Both the position numbers and the translations under genes were made by a program. A stretch of DNA of 64,000 nucleotides. It comes from Agrobacterium tumefaciens. Its GTDB lineage: Bacteria > Pseudomonadota > Alphaproteobacteria > Rhizobiales > Rhizobiaceae. The stretch spans positions 2,193,501 through 2,257,500 of the forward strand of contig CP048485.1 in the NCBI GenBank assembly GCA_025560025.1. The letters are read 5' to 3'. The notes below the pieces were generated by a model. That model made no database searches. It saw nothing but the letters and a program-made list of their open reading frames with translations, and was not told where the DNA came from. Within the stretch, counting starts at the first letter, position 1, and each line of letters opens with the position of its first letter. Positions 1 through 7,768 of the stretch are shown here, piece after piece.

Positions 1-548
1 TGCGTCTGCACGAAATCGTCGAAACGGAAACCCCGGCGCTCGAGCGCCGCTTCCACCAGACGATAACCGGTATTGGAATAGGACACCTCGCTGCCGGCAG
101 GGAAATTCAGGCGGGTGAGCCGCGACAGATAATCGAGAAGCGGTCCGGCCTTCGTCTCGGTATAAACGGAAAGGCCAAGCAGCGAGAGGCATTCACGCGT
201 ATCCGGCAGGCCACCGCTCATATCCAGCGCCTGCCCCACCGTCACCTCGCGGAGCGGTGATTGCAGCTCCGGCAGATGTTTGCCGAGTGGGTCGTCAAGT
301 CCGATCAGATCGGAATGGGCAAGCACCATGGCGCAGAAGGCATGTTTGGTGACGGAGGCATAACGCACCACGCTCTGCGGCGTGAAAGGTGCGAATGTCG
401 AAAGGCTCTCGACACCGCCCGCATGGGCGAAACGGATGCCGTTGAGATCGAAACCGATGACCGCTCCACCCGGCTCGTTGCTCGCCCATTGTGAGACGAA
501 GGTCTCGGCAAGCGTTGAAGCGGCGTTCCAGTCGAATGGCTGTGGCAT
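1..548 (-). CDS. Serine hydrolase of the beta-lactamase / D-aminopeptidase family (S12-like), C-terminus outside window
   Basis: The reading frame starts with ATG at 548 and runs off the left edge, giving about 182 residues. It shows the S-x-x-K nucleophile motif as SVTK near residue 65 and a Y-S-N triad motif near residue 160 (SYSNTGY), as in class C beta-lactamases, DD-peptidases and D-aminopeptidases. No signal peptide is visible, which suggests a cytoplasmic enzyme and favours a D-aminopeptidase or esterase over a periplasmic beta-lactamase. It lies downstream of the peptide ABC transporter on the same strand, separated by about 230 bp holding a palindromic repeat. That context suggests it hydrolyses imported peptides, perhaps with D-residues. 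The family and partial status are clear; the substrate is inferred. Confidence 0.8.
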   Translation of the reverse strand, partial: MPQPFDWNAASTLAETFVSQWASNEPGGAVIGFDLNGIRFAHAGGVESLSTFAPFTPQSVVRYASVTKHAFCAMVLAHSDLIGLDDPLGKHLPELQSPLREVTVGQALDMSGGLPDTRECLSLLGLSVYTETKAGPLLDYLSRLTRLNFPAGSEVSYSNTGYRLVEAALERRGFRFDDFVQT

Positions 549-605
549 GGTTCGGTCTCGTGTCTTTTCGTCTTTACAGAAAGCCTCGGCATCGCCGCTT
601 GTTTC

Positions 606-725
606 TTCTCTCCGCCGGGGGAGAAGGTGGCCCGAAGGGTCGGATGAGGGGGGCAACGTCAGCGATAGACCGCACCCTTGCCCCCTCATCCCGCTGCCGC
701 GGACTTCTCCCCGGCGGGGAGAAGA
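606..725. repeat. RIME-like rhizobial palindromic intergenic repeat
   Basis: Two GC-rich palindromic arms face each other. The left arm (about 606-657) carries a CTCCGCCGGGGGAGAAGG core then GGATGAGGGGGG. The right arm (about 679-725) is its approximate inverted copy, CCCCCTCATCC then CTTCTCCCCGGCGGGGAG. This matches my memory of the Rhizobium-specific intergenic mosaic elements common in Rhizobiaceae. It sits between the last ABC transporter gene and the downstream hydrolase gene, so it may form mRNA stem-loops that uncouple their expression. Confidence 0.75.
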
Positions 726-776
726 AGCGGGCGGCACCCGCTCGATTCATGCGCAACGTCGATTAGGCGGTCAACC

Positions 777-1517
777 TCAGGCCGGCTCTTCCAGCCGGAT
801 ACTCAGGCTACGCAGCTCTTCCGTATGCGGATGTTTGGTCCGGCCCTCGCGCAGATCGCCGGCACTCAGCTGCTCCACCATGTCGCCATTCAGCATCACG
901 CCAACCTGAGGGCACAGATGCGCGATAACAGCCAGATTGTGACTGACGAGAATATAGGTGAGGTTGCGTGCCGCACGCAGGTCCTGCAACAGGTTCAGGA
1001 TTTCCGCCTGCACCGACACATCAAGCGCCGAAGTCGGCTCATCGAGCAGCAGCACCTGCGGATCGGCGATCAGTGCGCGGGCAATCGCCACGCGCTGGCG
1101 CTGGCCGCCGGAAAGCTGGTGCGGGAACCGGAAACGCACGGCCTGCGGCAGCGCCACATCCGAGAGCGCCTGCTGGATGCGTTTTTCGATATTGTCCATG
1201 CCGTGCACCAGCGGCAATTCGCTGAGAATGCGGTCGATGGTCTGGCGCGGATGCAGCGATCCATAGGGGTCCTGAAACACCATCTGCACCTGCCGGAAGA
1301 ACTCCGGCGTGCGCTTCAGCGGTGCATCCTTGCCGGCAAAGGCAATGCGGCCTTCCCAGCTTTCGTTGAGGCCGGCCATGGCGCGCAGGATGGTGGACTT
1401 GCCGGAGCCGCTTTCGCCGACGATGCCGAAGCTGCCGCCCTTTTCCACCGAAAAGGACACGCCCTTCACCACTTCGCGGTCGCCGAACTTGATACGGAGA
1501 TTATCGACGTCGATCAT
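777..1517 (-). CDS. Peptide ABC transporter ATP-binding protein (DppF/OppF-like)
   Basis: One of the two ATPases of a peptide importer. Counting from a possible GTG at 1529, the Walker A motif GESGSGKST is near residues 38-46, the signature LSGGQ near 139-143, and Walker B VLLLDEP near 159-165. The ATG at 1517 is preferred because it overlaps the TGA of the upstream ATPase gene (ATGA), giving 246 residues. That is shorter than many OppF proteins (about 300), and the C-terminal oligopeptide-transporter extension is reduced. It is the last transporter gene of the operon. The family assignment is secure; the exact peptide substrate is not shown. Confidence 0.9.
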   Translation of the reverse strand: MIDVDNLRIKFGDREVVKGVSFSVEKGGSFGIVGESGSGKSTILRAMAGLNESWEGRIAFAGKDAPLKRTPEFFRQVQMVFQDPYGSLHPRQTIDRILSELPLVHGMDNIEKRIQQALSDVALPQAVRFRFPHQLSGGQRQRVAIARALIADPQVLLLDEPTSALDVSVQAEILNLLQDLRAARNLTYILVSHNLAVIAHLCPQVGVMLNGDMVEQLSAGDLREGRTKHPHTEELRSLSIRLEEPA

Positions 1518-2344
1518 TGGCTGGACCACGCTGCATCACGGTTAAGGACGGGAAGACGCTCGCGCGGATGCGTCAGCGAGGGAATGCAGTTCAGAAGTCC
1601 CTTTGTATAGGGATGTTCGGCTTTCAGAAGTTCGGACGCCTTCAGTTCCTCCATCACCCGGCCCGAATACATCACGGCGACGCGGTCACAGAAATGCGAG
1701 ACGAGCGGCAGATCATGGCTGATGAGGATGAGGCCCATGCCGCGTTCAGATACCAGCTCCTCGATCAGCCGCAGGATTTCCGCCTGCACCGTCGCATCAA
1801 GCGCGCTGGTCGGCTCGTCGGCGATCAGAAGTTCAGGATCGGGCGCGAGCATCATGGCGATCATCACGCGCTGGCCCATGCCGCCGGACACCTCATGCGC
1901 ATAGGATGAGGCAACCTGGCGCGGATTGCGGATCTTCACCTGATCGAGCAGCGCGATGGCCGCTTCCATGGCCGCGCGCTTGCTGCCGCCCTTGTGGGTG
2001 CGCCACGCTTCGGCGATCTGCGCACCCATGGTCTTCACCGGGTTCAGCGAATATTTCGGATCCTGCAGAATGAAACCCGCCCGCTTGCCGCGGATCTGGC
2101 GCATCTGCCTTTCGCTTGCGGACAGCACGTCGATGCCGTCGAAGGCGAGCTTGTCGGCGCGGATATCCGCATTGGAGGGCAGAAGCTTCATCAGCGCCCG
2201 CGCCGTCAGGCTCTTGCCCGAACCGGATTCGCCGACAATACCGAGCTTTTCAGTGCCAAGCTTCATGGAAACACCGCGCACCGCCTCGAAACGGCTGGTA
2301 CGGGTCTGGAATGCGATCTTCAGATTTTCGATTTCGACCAGCAT
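1514..2344 (-). CDS. Peptide ABC transporter ATP-binding protein (DppD/OppD-like)
   Basis: Protein of 276 residues starting MLVEIENLKIAF, with a Walker A GESGSGKS near residues 37-44, a degenerate but recognisable signature (VSGGMGQRV) and Walker B LLIADEP, followed by the D-loop SALD. Its stop overlaps the next ATPase gene by 4 bp, and its start lies 3 bp after the stop of the permease gene, so translation is probably coupled along the operon. It is slightly short for OppD/DppD (about 325), as its partner is. It should energise uptake by pairing with the other ATPase beneath the two permeases. Confidence 0.9.
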   Translation of the reverse strand: MLVEIENLKIAFQTRTSRFEAVRGVSMKLGTEKLGIVGESGSGKSLTARALMKLLPSNADIRADKLAFDGIDVLSASERQMRQIRGKRAGFILQDPKYSLNPVKTMGAQIAEAWRTHKGGSKRAAMEAAIALLDQVKIRNPRQVASSYAHEVSGGMGQRVMIAMMLAPDPELLIADEPTSALDATVQAEILRLIEELVSERGMGLILISHDLPLVSHFCDRVAVMYSGRVMEELKASELLKAEHPYTKGLLNCIPSLTHPRERLPVLNRDAAWSSQ

Positions 2345-2347
2345 GGC

Positions 2348-3250
2348 TCAATGTCCCTTCGGGTCGAGAACGTCGCGCAGACCATCGCCAAGGAAGTTGA
2401 AGGCAAGCGAAACGAGGAAGATGGCGATACCGGGAATGGTGGCGACCCACCATTGTTCGAAGATGAAGCGCTTGGCGGTGGCAATCATCGCACCCCATTC
2501 CGGCGACGGCGGCTGCGCGCCCATGCCGAGGAAGCCGAGGCTTGCAGCCGTGATGATGATCGAGCTCATGTCGAGCGTGATGCGCACGATAAGGCTCGGC
2601 ACGCAGAGCGGCGCGATATGGCGGGCGATGATGCGCCAGGCGGAAGCACCCGTCAGCCGGTAGGCCGCGACGAAGTCGCTGCCGCGCACCGTCATGGTTT
2701 CGGCGCGGGCAAGACGCGCATAGGGCGGCCATGCGGTGAGCGCGATGGCGAGAATGGCGCTTTCAACGCCGGGCTTCAGCGCCGCGACGAAGGCGAGCGC
2801 GAGGATGAGGCGCGGGAAGGCCAGGAATACGTCCGTCACCCGCATCAGCACCGTATCGACGATACCGCCGAAATAACCGGCGATGCAGCCGATGGCGAGG
2901 CCGATCGGCGCGACCAGAACGACGACGGCTATGACCATGCCGAGCGTGACGCGGCCCCCGTAAAGGATGCGCGAGAGAATATCGCGGCCAAGCTCATCCG
3001 TGCCGAACCAGTGCTCGGCACTCGGGAAGGCAAGGCGGTTGCCGAGGTTCTGCGCGGCCGGATCGTAAGGCGCGATGAACGGCGCCAGCAGCGACAGCGC
3101 GATGAAGACGACGATGATGGTCAGACCGATCACCGCCAGCGGGTTGGACTTGAGGTTCAGCCAGATGCGGTACCGGTTTCCCCAGGCAGCCTGTGTGCGG
3201 GAATGCGGCGTCTCATCCAGAGCCCAGTTTCTGAAATTAGCTAACATCAT
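2348..3250 (-). CDS. Peptide ABC transporter permease (DppC/OppC-like)
   Basis: Inner-membrane permease of 300 residues. It has an N-terminal cytoplasmic extension, a first transmembrane segment near residues 38-58, the HWFGTDELGRDILSR motif typical of DppC/OppC proteins near residue 90, several further hydrophobic segments and a C-terminal FNFLGDGLRDVLDP motif that contacts the ATPases. Its ATG overlaps the TGA of the upstream permease (ATGA). Length and motif order are normal for the family. Confidence 0.92.
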   Translation of the reverse strand: MMLANFRNWALDETPHSRTQAAWGNRYRIWLNLKSNPLAVIGLTIIVVFIALSLLAPFIAPYDPAAQNLGNRLAFPSAEHWFGTDELGRDILSRILYGGRVTLGMVIAVVVLVAPIGLAIGCIAGYFGGIVDTVLMRVTDVFLAFPRLILALAFVAALKPGVESAILAIALTAWPPYARLARAETMTVRGSDFVAAYRLTGASAWRIIARHIAPLCVPSLIVRITLDMSSIIITAASLGFLGMGAQPPSPEWGAMIATAKRFIFEQWWVATIPGIAIFLVSLAFNFLGDGLRDVLDPKGH

Positions 3251-4266
3251 CGAACGCGGGGATCCATTACTCGGTAAAGCACGTCTGCGAGCAGGTTGAG
3301 GCCGACATAGATCAGGCCGATCAACAGGGTTGCTCCGACGACGGGGTTCATGTCCGCGTTCATGAGCGAGACGGTGAGGTATTGGCCAAGGCCCGGCCAG
3401 CTGAAGACGGTTTCCGTCACCACGGCGCCTTCGAGAAGGCCGGCATAGGTGAGTGCGAGAACCGTGACGAGCTGCACGGCGACCGTCGGGAAGGCGTGTC
3501 CCCAGATGACGGTCATGGCGGACAGGCCCTTGGCGCGGGCGGTGATGACATATTCACCCTTCAACGCGTCGATCATGAAGGCGCGCGTCATGCGGGTGAT
3601 ATAGGCCATGCTGAAATAGGCGAGAATGCAGACGGGCTGCACCATATGGGCGATGGCGTCGTAAAAGGCGTCCCAGTCGCCCGCAAGCAGAGTGTCGACC
3701 GTCATCAGGCCGGTAACCTGCGTGATCATGCCGTCATAGATGATGTCCTGCCGGCCCGGTCCGGGTGCGACGCCGAGGGTGGCATAAAAGACGAGCAGCG
3801 AAATCAGCGCCAGCATGAAGACCGGCACGGAATGGCCGGCAAGGCAGACGACGCGGATGATCTGGTCCGTCAGCTTGCCCTGCTTCACCGCGGCCCAGAC
3901 GCCGAGCGGAATGCCGATCAGGGCTGCAAGAATGAGCGCTGCCGTGGCAAGTTCGAACGTGGCGGGGAACACACGGGTAATATCCACCCAGACCGGATTG
4001 CGGGTCAGGATGGAATTGCCGAAATCACCGTGCAGGACCTGCGAGACATAATGGAAGAACTGCACGACCAGCGGCTGGTCGAGACCCATTTCGGCCCGCA
4101 CGCGCACGATGACGTCTTCAGGCGCGTTGTCGCCGACCGCCGCGATGACGGGATCGACAGGCATGACGCGCCCGATCATGAAGGTGATGACCATCAAACC
4201 GAACAGCGTCAGAATGACGCTGCCCAGTATCGACGATATGCTTTTGACGCGCTTGTTCAATGTCAC
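3247..4266 (-). CDS. Peptide ABC transporter permease (DppB/OppB-like)
   Basis: Inner-membrane permease of 339 residues with an N-terminal transmembrane segment (about 13-35), the family loop MGLDQPLVVQF near residue 60, and a C-terminal half with the EAA-type cytoplasmic loop (ITARAKGLS). The start codon is GTG at 4266, overlapping the TGA of the binding-protein gene (GTGA). This implies translational coupling despite the alternative start. It pairs with the DppC-like protein to form the membrane channel. Confidence 0.9.
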   Translation of the reverse strand: MTLNKRVKSISSILGSVILTLFGLMVITFMIGRVMPVDPVIAAVGDNAPEDVIVRVRAEMGLDQPLVVQFFHYVSQVLHGDFGNSILTRNPVWVDITRVFPATFELATAALILAALIGIPLGVWAAVKQGKLTDQIIRVVCLAGHSVPVFMLALISLLVFYATLGVAPGPGRQDIIYDGMITQVTGLMTVDTLLAGDWDAFYDAIAHMVQPVCILAYFSMAYITRMTRAFMIDALKGEYVITARAKGLSAMTVIWGHAFPTVAVQLVTVLALTYAGLLEGAVVTETVFSWPGLGQYLTVSLMNADMNPVVGATLLIGLIYVGLNLLADVLYRVMDPRVR

Positions 4267-5858
4267 GCTTTCTTCGCATCGTGGTAGGAATTGCCTTCGG
4301 AGAGAACACCGAGTTCGAAACCGGATACGCCCTTGCGGAAGGCAGCCGTCTTCGTGGTCTGGAACATGAACACGAACGGGCTGTTCTGCATGTGCTCGCG
4401 CTGCAGGGCTTCATAAAGCTCCACGCGCTTTGCCGGGTCCTTCTCGTCACGGGCGGCTTCCGCCTTGGCGGCAAAGTCGTCGTTCTTGAAACGCGAACGC
4501 CACAGGAAGGGCTTCGACTTGGCGTCGTCGCCATTGTCCTTGTTGATGTTGAAGACATCGGCGTTGGAGTGCGGATCGAAATAATCCGTGCCCCATGCCG
4601 AAAGCGCCATCTGGTGTTCGCGGGCGCGCATCTTGGTCAGAACCTGACGGTTTTCAGCCGATTGCAGACGAACCTTGATGCCGATATCGGCAAGGTTTGC
4701 CTGGATGGCCTGCGCCAGATCCGGGTAAGGCTGGGCGGAATAGTGATCCATGCTGATTTCGAAACCGTCGGCAAGACCAGCCTCGGCCATCAGTGCCTTG
4801 GCCTTTTCAACATCGCGCTGGAACGGAATGTCGTTGACGGCGCCCGGGAAGCCTTCCGGCTCAAAGCTCTGGTGGACTTCGTGGGTCAGCGGCACGATAT
4901 TTTCCTGCATGCCCTTGTAGTCCAGCGCCCACTTGATCGCCTGCCAGACCTGCGGCTTGGCGAGGTTCTCATTGCCCTGGTTGAGCGAGATCAGAACCAG
5001 CGAAGCGATGCTCTTGCGCTCGAGTTCGATGTTCTCGTCGTTCTTGACGGTACGCAGCTGCTCCGAGGTGAGGTCGCGGGCAATGTCGATATCGCCCTTC
5101 TGCAGCATCAGCAGCTGGGAAGACGGATCGGTGACGTGGCGCAGCACGATGCGCTTGATATTGCCCTTGTAGGGGCCGTTCGGGTTGACTGTCAGCGCGA
5201 CGCTTTCGCTCGGCTTCCAGGCCTGCAGGACGAAATCGCCGGAACCGGCGCTGTTCTTCTGCAGCCAGCCATTGCCAAGGTCTTCGCCGGAAGCATTGGC
5301 GAGAACCGCCTTCTTTTCGACGATCGCGCCGATATTGGCGGAGAGGCAATACAGCAGGAAGGAGATGGCGGTCGGCTTTGCCGTCGTCAGCTTCACCGTC
5401 TTGTCGTCGGCGGCAACGATGGTTGTTTCGGCATTGTCGGGCGTGAAGCCGAACTGGCTGATGATGAAGGCCGGGCTCTTGTTCATCTTGATGGCGCGCT
5501 GCAGCGAGAAGGCCACGTCTTCCGCAGTCACTTTCGCGCCGCTGGAGAACGTCGCTTCGTCACCGATCACAAAGGTGAAGACCTTGCTGTCCGCATCGGC
5601 TTCCCAGGATTTCGCGATCACCGGATCTACCTTGGTGGAATCTTCGCGATTGGCGCGCACCAGCTTCTGATACATGTTGGAGATGATTTCACCGCCGACG
5701 GCTTCGAAACCTTCATGCGGGTCAAGGCTCGTCATATTGTCCAGCTGCTGGGCCACCACCAGAATATCCTTGGGTGTCGCGGCAAATGCCGGAATACGCG
5801 CATAGGACAGGAACGGTACGGCTGCGCCGGCAATCAACAGGTTGCGTCTTGAAATCAT
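4263..5858 (-). CDS. Peptide ABC transporter periplasmic binding protein (family 5 SBP)
   Basis: Family 5 extracellular solute-binding protein, 531 residues from the ATG at 5858, which follows a GGGG Shine-Dalgarno-like stretch. A start 21 codons upstream is possible but would bury the signal peptide. The N-terminus MISRRNLLIAGAAVPFLS has a twin arginine before the hydrophobic core, so Tat export is possible, with cleavage probably after the AFA near residue 26. It captures peptides in the periplasm and delivers them to the permeases encoded next. It is the first gene of the operon, and its promoter must lie in the 232-bp region shared with the divergent dipeptidase gene. Confidence 0.9.
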   Translation of the reverse strand: MISRRNLLIAGAAVPFLSYARIPAFAATPKDILVVAQQLDNMTSLDPHEGFEAVGGEIISNMYQKLVRANREDSTKVDPVIAKSWEADADSKVFTFVIGDEATFSSGAKVTAEDVAFSLQRAIKMNKSPAFIISQFGFTPDNAETTIVAADDKTVKLTTAKPTAISFLLYCLSANIGAIVEKKAVLANASGEDLGNGWLQKNSAGSGDFVLQAWKPSESVALTVNPNGPYKGNIKRIVLRHVTDPSSQLLMLQKGDIDIARDLTSEQLRTVKNDENIELERKSIASLVLISLNQGNENLAKPQVWQAIKWALDYKGMQENIVPLTHEVHQSFEPEGFPGAVNDIPFQRDVEKAKALMAEAGLADGFEISMDHYSAQPYPDLAQAIQANLADIGIKVRLQSAENRQVLTKMRAREHQMALSAWGTDYFDPHSNADVFNINKDNGDDAKSKPFLWRSRFKNDDFAAKAEAARDEKDPAKRVELYEALQREHMQNSPFVFMFQTTKTAAFRKGVSGFELGVLSEGNSYHDAKKA

Positions 5859-6090
5859 CGAAAATCCCCTTTCGGACCTTATTTTTCGGAAAACGGTATG
5901 GGTCTGCCCCAATCCAGTCATTTTTTTTATGTTTCCCCGCGATTACCATGAGCAAACGAGGCGCGACCAATTCCAAATTTGGCAGAGCCTATGCACGGAT
6001 TGCATTTGCTCCCGCCTTGACCTTTCCTCTACCAATTCCCACAAAGTCTGACGGACGCGCGCCCGCGCGGCTCCGCATATCCAAAGGTGA

Positions 6091-7137
6091 ATGACCATGA
6101 CCGATGAAAAAACCGTACCCGTCTTCGACGGCCACAACGACGTGCTTCTGCGGTTATGGCGATCGGGCAATGCTTCTCCCGAAACGCTTCTCATCGAAGG
6201 GGATACGGTCGGCCACATCGACCTGCCGCGCGCCAAGAAGGGCGGCCTGGCCGGCGGCCTCTGCGCCGCCTATGTGCCCTCGCCCAGCATGGACAAGGAC
6301 GCCAATGGCGATTACTCGACACCCAACGAGGCGGATGCGCTGAAGGCGACGCTTGCCATGGCCGCCCTTTTGTTCCGGGCCGAGAAGCAGTCGAAGGGCG
6401 CTCTGAAGGTCTGCCGCACGGCCGCCGATATCCGCAACGCGATAGCCGAGGGCGCTTTCGCTTCCGTCTTCCATATCGAAGGTGCGGAAGCGATCGGTGC
6501 CGATCTGGATGCGCTCCACGTTCTCTACGAAGCGGGCCTACGCACGCTCGGGCCGGTCTGGAGCCGCCCGAACATCTTCGCTTACGGTGTGCCTTTCCGT
6601 TTCCCCTCAACCCCGGATATCGGCCCTGGCCTCACGGACGCCGGCAAGCGGCTGGTGAAGACCTGCAACGAACTGAAGATCATGGTCGACCTGTCGCACA
6701 TGAACGAGCAGGGTTTCTGGGATATCGCCAAGATTTCCGATGCGCCGCTGGTGGCATCGCATTCCAACGCCTATGCGCTGTGCAATCACAGCCGCAACCT
6801 GACGGACCGCCAGCTGGACGCCATCCGCGACACGGGCGGCCTTGCCGGCATCAATTTCGGCGTTCTGTTCCTGCGTCAGGATGGCGTGAAGAACCCGAAT
6901 ACGGACCTGAACGAACTGGTCCGCCACGTGGACTATATCGTCAACCGCATCGGCATCGATCACGTCGCCCTCGGTTCGGATTTCGACGGCACCACCATTC
7001 CCGCCGCCATGAAGGATGCGGCCGACCTGCAATTGCTGGTCGAGGCTCTGCGCAAGGGCGGTTATGACGACGAGGCGCTTGCCAAGATCTGCCACGGCAA
7101 CTGGATCCGTGTGCTGGAAAAGACCTGGGGCGCATGA
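6091..7137 (+). CDS. Membrane dipeptidase-type zinc peptidase (M19)
   Basis: Protein of 348 residues of the renal dipeptidase family. Visible metal-site motifs are DGHND (His15, Asp17), the bridging glutamate in FHIEGAE near residue 130, VDLSHMNE and SHSNA histidines in the middle, and GSDFDGTT near residue 290. A second in-frame ATG two codons in is equally possible. No signal peptide is visible, so it is probably cytoplasmic despite the family name. Bacterial members cleave dipeptides, often with a D-residue at the C-terminal position. It diverges from the peptide importer operon and probably works on what that imports. Confidence 0.92.
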   Translation: MTMTDEKTVPVFDGHNDVLLRLWRSGNASPETLLIEGDTVGHIDLPRAKKGGLAGGLCAAYVPSPSMDKDANGDYSTPNEADALKATLAMAALLFRAEKQSKGALKVCRTAADIRNAIAEGAFASVFHIEGAEAIGADLDALHVLYEAGLRTLGPVWSRPNIFAYGVPFRFPSTPDIGPGLTDAGKRLVKTCNELKIMVDLSHMNEQGFWDIAKISDAPLVASHSNAYALCNHSRNLTDRQLDAIRDTGGLAGINFGVLFLRQDGVKNPNTDLNELVRHVDYIVNRIGIDHVALGSDFDGTTIPAAMKDAADLQLLVEALRKGGYDDEALAKICHGNWIRVLEKTWGA

Positions 7138-7155
7138 GGCATAAATTGAGATTCA

Positions 7156-7179
7156 TCTCCGGCGCAGAAACGCCGGAGA
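7156..7179. terminator. Stem-loop between convergent genes
   Basis: A perfect 9-bp stem, TCTCCGGCG/CGCCGGAGA with a 6-nt loop, lies 18 bp after the dipeptidase stop and just before the end of the convergent small gene. There is no strong T-run on the plus strand, so efficiency as an intrinsic terminator is uncertain. Confidence 0.6.
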
Positions 7180-7195
7180 CATGAAGCGGCAGGCC

Positions 7196-7489
7196 TTAAG
7201 CCTTCGCCGCTTTTTTCTTGCCCGTCGCCCGGAAGGCAAGAAGGCCTGCGACCAGAGCAAACATCGCCCATTTCATCGGCAGCACATCCGCCGTTTCACT
7301 GCGGATCGGGCGAACGGTCACGGTACCCGGACGCGATTCATAACCGGCCTGCCCGCTGGCCCTGGCGTCGTCGATCTGCTGCGGCGAAACGACCCATTCG
7401 GCACCCCGCATCTTGTCATAGGTCATGAAGCCGCCGCCCGCCACGATGGCGGCGACGAGCGAAAGCACTATTCTTGTGGGCATGTTCAT
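7196..7489 (-). CDS. Small hypothetical membrane protein (97 aa)
   Basis: I do not recognise this family. The ATG at 7489 is chosen because AAGGAG sits 7 bases upstream; an ATG two codons earlier is too close to that site. The protein has an N-terminal hydrophobic segment (about residues 5-23) and a second near the C-terminus (about 70-86) ending in a lysine-rich tail (TGKKKAAKA). The soluble middle part of about 45 residues should face the periplasm if both segments span the membrane. It is divergent from lpiA across 279 bp. Confidence 0.6.
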   Translation of the reverse strand: MNMPTRIVLSLVAAIVAGGGFMTYDKMRGAEWVVSPQQIDDARASGQAGYESRPGTVTVRPIRSETADVLPMKWAMFALVAGLLAFRATGKKKAAKA

Positions 7490-7768
7490 TTGCATTCTCC
7501 TTCAATTAAAAGGAGCGTGTAGTCGCATCAAACCTCACCACCAAGCAACCGTAACGGTCAATTGGCCGCCTTTAGGAACAATCCTGCAAATCATGCATTC
7601 CATAGTTGCATTTTTACCTTTAGACTTGGCGCAATTCAGGGATAATCGGTCACAAACTTCACATCGACACTTCATGCTTTTCTGCTAATCACATTTCCTC
7701 AACCGAAACGAATTAGCGACACATTCCTGTGGTTCGCCAACCTTGGGAACGGGCGCTGGATAAAGCAC

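Noticed and set aside
1994..3244. A 416-residue plus-strand frame over the peptide permease and ATPase genes
   Set aside because: Arg/Asp-rich composition typical of a shadow frame; the minus-strand genes are certain.
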